From the NCBI GenBank assembly GCA_033557465.1, contig CM066033.1:15997080-16061079 (forward strand): 64,000 nt of DNA, given 5' to 3'. The notes under the pieces are model-generated. The model was given only the letters and a program-made list of their open reading frames with translations, had not been told where the DNA came from and made no database searches. The translations under genes and the position numbers were made by a program. Each line of letters begins with the position of its first letter. Positions within the stretch are counted from its first letter, which is position 1. Origin of the DNA: Ichthyophis bannanicus. Its lineage: Eukaryota; Chordata; Amphibia; Gymnophiona; Ichthyophiidae. Positions 10,844-20,886 of the stretch are shown here, in pieces.

Positions 10844-12445
10844 CAATGTAGATTAACCAGAATTAACACCATCTCTACTGTAACACACACTCCTACACTG
10901 AAACCTAACCTCCCCCTCCCTCAATTGTGCCTTAATCAATGCCCGTTCATCCAAGACTAAGATCCCCTACTTACTGACCTAATATCTGATTACAACTTAG
11001 ATAGATATCCTTTGCCTCAATAAAACATTGTTCCAGGGCACAGACTCAGTACTCATGAATCAATTATGTTCCCCTACCCATTCTATACATACCTGCAACC
11101 GTACCTTTAACAGATGTGGAGATGTTTGTATAATCTCTAAAAAAGAGATCTAAACTTAATCACCATTGAAACTGCCTCTTCCACTGGTATGGATACCCTC
11201 AGAATCTCTAACAATGCAATCTCGCTGTGCCTAGTATACCGAGCACCACAATCATAGGCTCAAGACCTCTCTACAATCCTAGAATCAGCCTGTAACACCC
11301 AAACTTCCACTCATCCACTCATTTGCTCAGTAAAAGGCCTCATCCTTTCTAGACCCTATGAATGCACTATATTTCACTCGGATCCTAAATACTCCAACCC
11401 ACTGCAAAGGTAATACCCTTGACCTTATCGTCATGCCTCAGTCCATCACACTCCACAGTCAACCCACACACTCCATTCTCCCAGTTCCCTGGTCTGATCA
11501 TTCCCTGATCCTATTCGCTATCCCATCCAGACCCTAACATAACCTTCTACACAAACCCAGATGCCCCGCAAATTCAAGCCATTTGATATTAACCGCGTCC
11601 TCAAACAAGTAACTTCACACTTAGACCTTCTCGGTACTAATCACACAAACCTATCCTCCCAAAGTGAAGACGGGAGCAAAATTCTTGGCTCTGCAGCCCA
11701 AGCTCCCCCAAAGCCATCCTATAACACCCACCACAAACGAGCCCCCTGGTTTTCCAAATCATTACACGACTTCTAGAGAACCCTCTCCCTACACCTCTTA
11801 TTTCAAAAAACTCCAGGTCTACCGGTCTGAAACTCTAAAACGTAAAAGAGAATACAATGAGAACGTCATCATGTGCTCCTTAAATAAACCCCCGAGAGTT
11901 ATTTTCAATAGCTAAATCAGCCAAACAACTATGCGGTCGAAGATAAAATATCCCCACAGACCATTACTGATCACCTCTGCTCATAATACCCCTCAATACA
12001 ACCTATAACAACTCAACACACTGACCAATCATCCCACAATATCACCCCTGCTGTAACATGGGAAACGTTTGATCTGCCATCCCTAGATAACATTACTACC
12101 ACAATAAAAAAACCTCAATGCCTCTACCTCAGTATTAGACCCCTGTCCAGTTTCTTGGGTAAAAAGCACCAAGGAATCTCTTGGCCCATATATACGTGAC
12201 ATAATACAATCCTCCCTCTGCACTGGAATCCTGTCAACTCCTTTGAATATGACCTCTATTCGACCTATACTAAAAGGAACCAAACTTGACCCCACTATCC
12301 CCACATCATATAGACCGATATCAAGTATCTCCCTCCTGGCAAAGGTAACTGAAAAGATTGTCCAAACACAGCTTCAGAATTAATCATTGACGATCATGCC
12401 CCTCTTGATCTTTTCCAGCACAGTTTTAAAAAGAACTATGGTGTC
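10844..12445 (+). mobile_element. L2-type LINE 'a', segment 2 (endonuclease region)
   Basis: Continuation of the L2 element after the hAT insertion. Decayed endonuclease-type coding can be read in shifting frames, for example CLINARSSKTKIPYL and DIFALTETWLQGTDS near 10925-11060. Open fragments at 11561-11776 and 11664-11915 overlap in different frames and mark the linker between endonuclease and reverse transcriptase. Phrases such as KGVDRIPVQ on the opposite strand are shadows. The segment ends at the L1 target duplication (12428-12445). Confidence 0.65.
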
Positions 12446-12565
12446 GGGGGCGGAGCCTAGCGGTGAAGCAAGATGGACGCATAGGAGCTCTGCTCTTGTT
12501 GACCCACAGCGATTTTCCTGAAATATTGCCTAACCAGGTCTTCGTGGACAATTCTTTCTGCCATA

Positions 12566-13434
12566 GTGCATTATATAAGAGTGATGGCGGCTGGGAAACA
12601 AACTAAATTGGAGTTTGCTGCGAGCGGGAGTGCGGGCACTAAGCGTGCTAAACAAGATGCCCCTTCTCCTGTCAAGATGGCGGCTGGACGCGAGGCCGAC
12701 GAAGGGAAAAGGGAAATATTGGCTGAGATCCGGGCTGTGCGGGAGTTAATTTCGGCGAACGGAGAAACGCTACTACAGATGCAGGCAGACATGATGGACT
12801 TTAAGGAGCTAACGCAAGGGTTGGCAGCCCGCGTGGAAAAAATGGATGGTGCAGTGGCTGCGCACGAGGAGCAATTACAAAAGTTGAATAAGGCTATGAA
12901 AAAGGTTAATTTCCTCGAAGCGAGCGTGGAGGACCTTGCAAATAGAACCTGCAGAAATAACATTCGACTTGTAGGAGTTCCTGAAGGAGCGGAGGGCACG
13001 GACACAATAGGTTTCCTGGGAAGAGCACTGCCTCAAATGCTCAAAATAAATTTTAGCAAGCCACTGGAAGTGGAACGGGCGCACAGGATACCGGCACATA
13101 CTGGAGGGCGCAGCCCCTAATATTCTGCCTACTGCGTCACCAGCAGGCCATGCAAATCATGGCTGCAGCAAAGGTCCTGTCTTCAGTATCATACGAAGGT
13201 CATAGAGTTTCTTTTTTCCCTGATCTATGCAAGGCAACAATGGATAGAAGGAAGAAGTTCTTAGAGCTGCGGCCTCGCCTCCAGCAACTCCAGGCGAAAT
13301 ATGGATTATTCTACCCTGCGCGTTTCAAAGTAACTCTGGATAATCGTACAAGAACCTTTGAGGAGCCTGACGGTTTGGTACAGTTCCTGGAAGAGCAGGA
13401 AGCTCTGAAAATGCACACGGAAAGTGGACTCTAA
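12566..13434 (+). pseudogene. L1 ORF1 (nucleic-acid chaperone), one frameshift
   Basis: L1 ORF1 encodes the RNA-binding protein that packages element RNA. The first frame (from about 12566, likely ATG at 12584) has a basic N-terminus, then a coiled coil of about 100 residues (REILAEIRAVRELI to EEQLQKLNKAMKKVNFLEASVEDLANR), then the start of the RNA-recognition domain (RNNIRLVGVPEG). A frameshift near 13108 moves coding to the frame ending at 13434, which carries HQQAMQIMAAAKVLS, YEGHRVSFFPDLCKAT and RFKVTLDN, typical of the L1 C-terminal domain. One indel appears to separate this from an intact ORF. Confidence 0.85.
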
Positions 13435-13861
13435 ATGCTGATACCATGGCTGCCATCATGTATTAACACGTACTCTGGATGGATATGATCCAGCGCAAGC
13501 AAGTCTAGAGCTTTTGGTATCTTCTCCTCCTACAATGGCAGAGGGACTCTTCTGTTTCTCTATACCTATATCATGGTGGTAACGTATGGTTAGGAGATTA
13601 GGATGTTTAAGAAGTTACTGTTTTGTACTGTTGCAGGGGAGGGGAGGGAAGAAAGGAGGAACAAAAAAAAAAACCCACTACATAAAAATAAAAATAAAAA
13701 ATAATAAACAAAAGATAAATGGGATCTATTAGTCACTATGGCAGATTATCACTGTATAGGCATTTTCCTGTTGTGGGGATTAACTGAATTGGGTCTTGCA
13801 GATGCTGCTATGTTCCAGTTCTGGTCTTCACGCTGTCTCACCCTTGGTTGTTGCTCCTTTT
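13435..13861 (+). other. L1 inter-ORF region and ORF2 start remnant
   Basis: This follows the ORF1 stop, with an A-rich patch (13660-13720), and runs to the DIRS junction near 13862. The endonuclease domain that should begin here is cut off. No other gene is seen. Confidence 0.5.
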
Positions 13862-15780
13862 AGGGAGAGCCAGTTCTCCTAGGACAAGCAGGATGCGTCA
13901 GCCACACTTGGTGACGTCATCCAGCGCCGAGACGGAAGTACTCTCCATAGCTCAGAAGGGCTTTTCGCCCTTCTGAGCATGAGCCAACTGGCCGCACCCC
14001 TGGTCCGCCCCTAGCTAGCCAGTTTTACTACTTCCGCCTTGCCAGCAAGACGGACTTTGCTACTCTCCACCAAAAATCAAGTTTCATCATCTATAATGTA
14101 TGTATTCATTTTATAATTTTGTGTTCTTGTTTCTTTAAATCCTGTCTCTCTAGACCAGCCGTGAGAATGTGCATTCATGCTCGAGCAGTCAGTGGGGAAA
14201 GGATGGGCTAGAGAGGAAGCCCAGCCAGCACTCGGCAGCCCAGGGCGTGCCTATCAGGCCTCCGTCCACGGCTAGCTACTTCTACATACCTCCGTTCTCT
14301 GGATAGACAGTGGGCTCCCACTTTCTTCGGCTAAAACCGCTGGGATGTACCTCCGGGACTCCCCCCGGCTATGCCGCATGTTCTTCGCCTCCTTAAGCCT
14401 TCTCCTGTATCCAGGCTAAGAGGCTCTCCTCGCATGACGCTGCGGCTGCAACATGAACTCCAGCAACCTTGAGACCAACCTTGAGACCAGCAACATCGGT
14501 CCTCCGCCTGCTTGAACTCCAGCTACCATGAGACCGGCCATGAGGTGCCCAGGACGCCCAGGGGTCTCAGAACGGCAGCCATCTTGCCGGTTACGTCACG
14601 GCTCCGGGCCCCTCCTTCTGCCGCGCTATTGGACGGCCCCAACCCATCAGACGGCCTGACCCCGGCGCTGAGGCTTCCCCAGAAAGCAGGGGCCTCTCCT
14701 CAATCGGCGCCGATGGTGTTCGGCGCTGAGGCAGCCATCTCGCCCGTGACTTCACAGCTCTGGGATCCTCCCCCTGCAGCGCCATTGGCCGGCGCCAACC
14801 AACCAAACGGCCTGTCTCCAACGGCTCCTCCCCACTCCGACAGTGCTCGGCGCCGTGCCAGCGGGAAGGAGGGGCCGATCGCCATTGGCACCGATGATGC
14901 TTCAGTGTGGAGGCATTCCCCCAGAAAGGAGGGGCCTCTCCTCCGTCGGCGCCGATGGTTCTTCGGCGCTGAGTCGCCCCGGATATCATGGCCAGCCCCT
15001 ACTCTGCAGCGCCATTGGTCGGCGCAGGTCAAACTGATGTCAGCTCTTCTCCGCATCAAAGACCAACTGTGACAAACTACACTCACTGAGCAGTGCTCCT
15101 GCTCCCCTCTCGCAGCGCGGCTACTTCCCCGGCGGAGCAGCTCCTGCTCCTCACTCACAGCGACTACCCTGAAGGCAGCTCTGCTCCTCTCCCTTGGTGG
15201 CTACTCTCACCAAGAAGCACTGCCCGTGGCTGGACCGGATAGGGAATTGCGCGCGATCATCTTCAGTTTCTCACTTCTGGTGGAAAAAGCGGCACCCGCT
15301 ACAGGCACAGCGCCACCAACCGAAGACAGCGTGAATAGGGCCCTGTTCTGCTCTCGAGGCAAGATGCCCATCCACAAGCAAGTGAGCACAGCCCTATGGT
15401 TCAGACTACAGACTTGAACCAGGATCATCAGGTTCAAACCCTGCTTATGTGTCTAAGGGGTTCGGCCACACCATTGCCCTTGTGTACAATGAACACGAAT
15501 TTGATTATAAATCAATATGGGGAACATGCCCACCTGAGCGCTACTTCATGCCTTCACAGGATACAGAGCCGCATTGATATGATCAGTCCTCCTCATATTG
15601 CCTTCTGCACTCCCCCCAGGTGGGATAGGGGAGTGGAATCTTGAAATATCACTAATGTACACCACCTTGGTGACAGGCGGTTATCAAAGGCTTGAACAAG
15701 GAATAGGGCAACGCTAACAGGACATAAGGTCATTCTAAGATTGCTGGCCTAGCAGGTAGAATGAGTGCCCTGCAAACATG
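13862..15780 (+). mobile_element. DIRS-like left end with gag-like GC-rich region
   Basis: The start, TTCTCCTAGGACAAGCAGGATG, resembles the left terminal repeat of the complete DIRS at 44506 (TCTCC..GGA.CAAGCAGGA) and is followed by GTGACGTCATC and an AT-rich leader, as in DIRS left ends. From 14500 to 15080 an open frame on each strand covers proline/alanine/arginine-rich, GC-rich sequence; I do not recognise a domain. The 15081-15780 part holds no recognisable coding. No matching right end was found, so this is a fragment inside the L1. Confidence 0.5.
14590..15040 (+). repeat. Imperfect GC-rich internal repeats
   Basis: Blocks containing GGCGCCGATGGT, TTCGGCGCTGAG, CAGCGCCATTGG and GGGGCCTCTCCTC recur two or three times with about 150-250-bp spacing. 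They may encode repeated gag-like segments or be a local amplification. Confidence 0.55.
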
Positions 15781-15789
15781 GAGCCAGAG

Positions 15790-15870
15790 AGCAGAGCCAC
15801 AGCACAATGGTTAGAACACTAACCAATGGTGCAAGGATCAGGGGTTCAATTCCCCACAGTGAAAAATGAA
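15790..15870 (+). mobile_element. tRNA-derived SINE head
   Basis: Pol III promoter-like boxes are spaced as in a tRNA: TGGTTAGAAC (A box, about 15808) and GGTTCAATTCC (B box, 15843-15853). It does not fold as a complete tRNA that I can support, and it lies in repeat DNA, so a SINE is preferred over a tRNA gene. Confidence 0.5.
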
Positions 15871-16194
15871 CAAGGCTGGCTGAGGCAATGTGTATTATGA
15901 GGCCTCTCTGCAAGAGGCACATGCTGAGGAGATCTCAGCTGTGGATGCAGTAACTCCATACTGCTATACAGTGCTAAAAGGATGACTGTCGGCACACAAT
16001 CGCATCTGGACCCAAATGACACCAGTCTCCCCACTCCTACGGATTCTCTCGGGCACGAAAGAGGCCTGGGGTGGATTCCCTAGTCCAACCTTCAACTCTC
16101 GAAGTCAAAATTGGCAAGTATGGTACGACTAAAGGGAAAAACAAGGGGAGCAGCTGCTCTTGCAGGAAACACAGGAAAGCAACAAAGGGCAAGA
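15871..16194. other. Unassigned repeat-flank sequence
   Basis: No gene seen. It may be the SINE body or DIRS/L1 residue between the SINE head and the Penelope element. Confidence 0.3.
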
Positions 16195-16204
16195 GTCGTC
16201 GGTG

Positions 16205-16275
16205 GGTGTAAACGATTTTTATTAACCCCTATGCGTTTCGGCCATAGCCTTCCTCAGGGGGCACACAGCTAAATG
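16205..16275 (-). ncRNA. Hammerhead-ribozyme-like core (candidate)
   Basis: On the minus strand: GTGTGCCCC, then CTGAGGA (matches the conserved CUGANGA), a 3-bp stem GGC/GCC with a 4-base loop, then GAAA. CG right after GAAA can pair with a later CG before TTTAC, and GTGTG can pair with TACAC. Penelope elements are known to carry hammerheads in their terminal repeats. Helix I would need four unpaired C residues next to the core, so activity is doubtful. Confidence 0.35.
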
Positions 16276-16521
16276 ACATACAACATATAGAACATATAAA
16301 TATATTAAAAACATATTTGCCTATGATAATGGACCAATATTATAAAAAGATACATAAAAAACGTATTCATGTACATGTGCTCACAAATCCAAAGAGTTTT
16401 TTCAAAACACATACATCTATAATGAACGAAGAAAAGCAGGGTGGAATAACGGAATAAATAAACAATAAATGTTCAAATAAAATATATTGTGTATTCAAAA
16501 ATATATGGTAATAAACTTGTT

Positions 16522-16905
16522 ATATGAGATGGGACAAAGGGAAGGAGGAAGGAAGGAAGGGAAAGGTGAGGACAGGGAGAAGGGGAGGGAATGGGGGGAA
16601 GGGGAAGGGGGAGGGAGGAGAGGAGGAAGAGAAAGAAGGAAGGGGGGGAGGAGGGGGAGAAGGGAAGGGGGAAGGGGAAAAGGAGGGAGGCGAGGAGGTG
16701 GGGGGGAGAAAAGGGAGGGGAGGGGAGGGGGGAGAGGAAAGTTGGATTAGGATGGGGATGGGGGGAGGAGGAGGGGGGGCGAAGGGGGGAAGGGGAGGGG
16801 GAGGGGGAAGAAAAGAGAGGAAGAAGAAGAGGGGGGAAGAGGAGGGAGGAGGAGGAGGGGGGAAAAAGAAGAGGGGGATGTAGAAAAGGAGAGAAAGATA
16901 CTTGA
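16522..16905 (+). repeat. Polypurine tract 1
   Basis: About 380 bp of almost pure G/A on the plus strand with GGGGA-type units. Open frames here are low-complexity G/E/R runs and are not genes. Confidence 0.9.
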
Positions 16906-17007
16906 TTAAATAACTTACATGTGTATGATCGATGAAATCTGCAAACCATAAATTATATTCACCAAAGCAACTAAGATACAAATGACACATATTATGAGTA
17001 TTGTTTT

Positions 17008-17130
17008 GTGGATAGGGGAGGAGGGGGGAGGGGGGAGAGGGGGAGGGGGGAGGGGGAGAAGGGGAGGGGAGAGGGGGGAGGGGGGGGAGAAAGGAAAGAG
17101 AGGAAAGGAAGGAGGGGTGAGGGAAAAGAG
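17008..17130 (+). repeat. Polypurine tract 2
   Basis: About 120 bp of GGGGAGG-type purines on the plus strand. Confidence 0.9.
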
Positions 17131-17597
17131 ACTTGTATGTGCACTTTAGCCAAACAATCTGTGAGCCTTAAAAATAAAATGATCCGTTGTGAAATGTGAT
17201 AGGTCAGAAAATGGCTTTATAATACTGGATAACAGATTGTGCTTAAAAACAAAGTGACGAAAAATTTTTAAGAAAATAAAAAATAGACTTCTTACTTACA
17301 TATAAACCTTTTAATGTGTGTTTATATCATCTGCAAAAACACTGTAAAATAAACACATTGGAAAATTGATCTATATAAACTTTTAGAGAAATTTTTGTTA
17401 TTAGATTGTAGTTTAAAAACTATATATATGAAAAATATGTATGTTATATTATTTAAAAAAATATATGTATGAAAAAGATAGTTGTGAAGACTATTATAAC
17501 GATAGAACGTTTCAACACAGTGTACTCAGGCATAGTGCTTCATTACATTCAGTAAAAAGGGGAATGTTGAGTCTAAAAGCCTGACTTTGCTTATGAA

Positions 17598-17795
17598 AAA
17601 GGGGGGGGAGGGGGGGAAAAGGGGGGGAGGGGAAAAGGGGGGGGAGAGAGAGAGGGAGGGGGAAGGGGGAAGGGGAGGGGGAAGAGAGAGGGGGGGGAAG
17701 AGAGGGGAGGGAATGGGGGAAGGGGGGGAGGGAATGGAGGGAATGGGGGAAGGGGAGGGAGGGAATGGGGGAAGGGGGGATGGTGGGTAAGGGGT
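17598..17795 (+). repeat. Polypurine tract 3
   Basis: About 200 bp of purines; its right part has GGGGGAATGG-like subunits. Confidence 0.9.
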
Positions 17796-18837
17796 GGATT
17801 GGATCAATTATGCTATGCTAAGGCTTAATAGGATGTTGCATCTTTGTGGCGGCTGTGTTGTAATGCTCGTATGTGAACCACCTACATGCGAACTTGAATA
17901 CAATCTATGAGGTAGCTAAAAGTGTGTATGAATGTTCTTCAAAAAATATATATATATAATGATTGTGGAAAATCAGTCTTAATAAAAAAGTGAATGTTGT
18001 ACAGAGTCCTTTAATAGACGAAAATAAAATAAAAATGGAAGAGGACAACTACTTATGTTGAGCTTATACTACTAATGTAATGCAAAGAGAAATCTATCTT
18101 ATTTTTATTTTACAAAAATCAGACCTAATAAATACAATGTAGGAAATAGATAGTCAAAAATTATGTATCAAAAGCCTTAAATCGCTACGAGGTCATGACT
18201 TTAGAAGTTTATGTAAAATAAAACGCACCTGTTCGAATTGTGAAATTCTCGTTCCTGGAACAGCAAAGGATATGTCAACTGAAACGGTGTCCTTAAAAAC
18301 GCCGATTTGCGCGCCAATTTTGAATGACGTCAAATGAATGGGAGGAACTAACTTACGTCAATCCTGACTATGTTTGACCAATTGTATTAAGAAAAGAGAC
18401 TGAGGACACTTATAAAATGACTGCATACTCTTTAGAAAAAGGGTAACTTATTAGACACGTTTGTAAAACTTCTGTATAAGAACTAGTACTGTGTATGGGG
18501 TCTATTAAAAGGGGAAGCACATTGACTACTTAAATAAATGTTGCAAAGAGGAAACTGGATTCGAAGGCAAAACTTGTTTTGTTTAGTGATAAGTACAACT
18601 ATTTGAATGCGTTGTAAAAACTAAAACTAAATCTGTTAAGGACTGCGCCAAGTATTATTGAGAGACTTTAAAGGGACTAATTAAAGCACGATCCTGAGAA
18701 AACACTTATGTATAAACTAAATTATTAACTCTAAAAAACGATTTAGGATGACGTGATGAAGAAGGGAAAAAACTGTAAACATCAAAAACGATAACATCAA
18801 AAACGAGGTCATGAAAGTATCTTGCGACAGGGAAATG

Positions 18838-19026
18838 GGTGTAGGAGGGGGGGGGAAGAGGAAGGGGAGGGGGAAGGGGAAGGGGAGGGGGAAGGGGAGG
18901 AATGGAAAGGAGGGAGAGGAAAGGGAGGGGGGGAGGGAAGGGGAGGGGGAGGAGAGGGGGGGAGAAAAAGAGGGGGAGGGGAAGAGGGAGGCGAGGGGGA
19001 GGGGAGGGGGGGGAAAAGGGGGAAAC
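18838..19026 (+). repeat. Polypurine tract 4
   Basis: About 190 bp of GGGGAAGG-type purines, similar to the other three tracts. Confidence 0.9.
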
Positions 19027-19717
19027 AAATGAATGCCATGCTCAATATGGTAATTGATAACAAAATGTATAGTTAATAAAGGCATCAACTACTATCATTG
19101 TAATTAATAAGATTACTATAAAAACTGGTGACAGAAGTGGAACGTGAATCAAGTGCTTTCCAACTCTAATGGTTAAATTGTATTAAAAACATATTATGAA
19201 ATATATTATTAAATACATAATGACTAAGCATATAAATGTGAACAATTAGAGACCAGTAAAAATACACCAAATGATATAAAAGAACCGTGAATAATAAAAA
19301 CATTAATAATATGAATAACTAAATTACAAATAATAAATAAAAAATGATGCCTATGAAAATCATTGAATCTAACCGTAGTTAAAACAACGTAAATGTGCAC
19401 AAATATTGCTTAAATAATAAACAAAAAATAATGAGGCTTGATAAAATGGTGTGATGACCTTTTAAACAAGGTCATTAAAAAATATATATATATATTATAA
19501 TTGAATCATCGTTTGAAATAAATAAATATAATAGATAAATAATCTCATAAAAGGACAATTGGACAGAAATAAATTACATAAATGAAAATGCATCATTGAA
19601 AATAAAATTATTGTACGTTATGACCCTTCATTTGTGAGCTTGGATAAATAAATAAATGACATAAATATTGAATCTTATGCTAATTATATACAAATAAAAA
19701 TGTGAATAAAATTATAT

Positions 19718-20886
19718 TTATAAAAATATCGTTAGATCTGTTTCTTGGTTAAGGCCATATGGCTCCAGACTATTGAATTCATAAATAAAACGTTGTTCCA
19801 ACTTCAATAACTTGTTGTTAACATCTCCACCTCTCCAATGAGGAACTATGGTTCTAAGAACAGTAAATTTAAGATCAGTAACTTTGTGCATTTTTTCCAT
19901 CCAATGAGATACTAATGGCTTATCTGGCACCTTTCTTGCTATATTACTCCTGTGTTCTATTATACGCGTACGTATTTGTCTTAATGTTTTTCCAATGTAT
20001 ATCAAATTACATGGGCATAGTATGAGATAAATGGCATTGATGGTTTTGCAATTAGTATATTGTTGTAGATATACTTTCGTTCCTGTGGTGGGGTGTACAA
20101 AGGCATTCTTAACAACAATCGTATGAATGCAAACGGAGCAGTTGCCACAACTATAGTGCCCTTTAATTGTGGAAGTTGGTTTAATTCTTGGGAGTGCAGA
20201 AGGTACCAAATGGTGTGATAGATTAACATTACGTTTGTAAGCTACCATGGGGCGTTTTGTAGCTAATGAAGGAATAGATGTCAATAAATGCCATTCTTTA
20301 CGTAAAATATCAGCAATGGCCCTGGAATGTGAAGTGTAAGTAAGTGCACACACTATTCTATCATCCATTTTTTCTTTCTCTTTTTTCTGTAAAAGTGTTG
20401 TACGTTCTACATTATTTGCTCTTATATAGGCCTTAGTTATACAATTTGTAGGATAACCTCTTTTTTGAAACCTATTGTGCATGTCTTCAGCATGTCGTTG
20501 AAAATCTTCATCTTTTGTACATAATCTTTTCAATCTTAAGAATTGACTTATAGGTAAATTTCTTTTCAGAGAAATGTTGTGGCAACTGTCATAATTGAGT
20601 AAATTGTTACGTTCAGTAGGTTTTCTATACAAATCTGTTGTGAATTGGTGAACATCTTTTTTGATCAAAATATCTAGATAAGGGATGGAATCAAAACTGT
20701 AAGAGCCTTCAAATTGGAGATTAGGGTCTAAGGTATTTAACCAATTAAAGAAAGTGCTAAGATCGGTTTCTGTACCTTTCCATATAATTAGAATATCGTC
20801 AATATATCGCTTCCATAATAAGATATTTGTTTTAAAAGGATGGAAAGATAGAAAGTTTTTTTCAAAATCTGTTACGTACAGATGAG
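19718..20886 (-). pseudogene. Penelope reverse transcriptase / GIY-YIG endonuclease, C-terminal part
   Basis: The open frame runs from the Penelope palm to its stop. Motifs in order: LYVTDFEKNFLSF, KRYIDDILIIWKG (YIDD catalytic box, near 20805), IPYLDILI, LYRKPTERNNLL, KRGYP, GNCSVCIH, and a GIY-YIG-type nuclease AIYLILCPCNLIYIGKTLRQ with RIIEHRSNI. The last part ends FIYEFNSLEPYGLN. Residues upstream of LYVT (to 20998 in the open frame) are antisense L1 sequence, not Penelope. No stop is visible from 20886 to 19718, so the fragment is well preserved, but the N-terminal fingers are missing. Confidence 0.85.

Larger units (their letters stand above)
16195..20886 (-). mobile_element. Penelope-like element, 5'-truncated, minus strand
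   Basis: The coding end is at 19718-20886. Downstream on the minus strand follow about 3.4 kb of AT-rich DNA with four polypurine tracts (on the plus strand), then a terminal segment with a hammerhead-like core near 16270-16210. The 5' truncation abuts L1 ORF2 at about 20886. Extent to 16195 is inferred from the terminal motif; part of 16.3-19.7 kb could be another insertion. Confidence 0.6.

Noticed and set aside
15800..15860. tRNA gene
   Set aside because: Only promoter boxes are tRNA-like; acceptor-stem pairing was not found.
16473..17207. Several open frames of 60-158 codons on both strands (E/G/R-rich or P/S-rich)
   Set aside because: They are translations of polypurine/polypyrimidine tracts, present in all frames; no domain or codon structure.
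17526..19088. Proline/serine-rich and glycine/glutamate-rich frames
   Set aside because: Same reason: low-complexity purine tracts.
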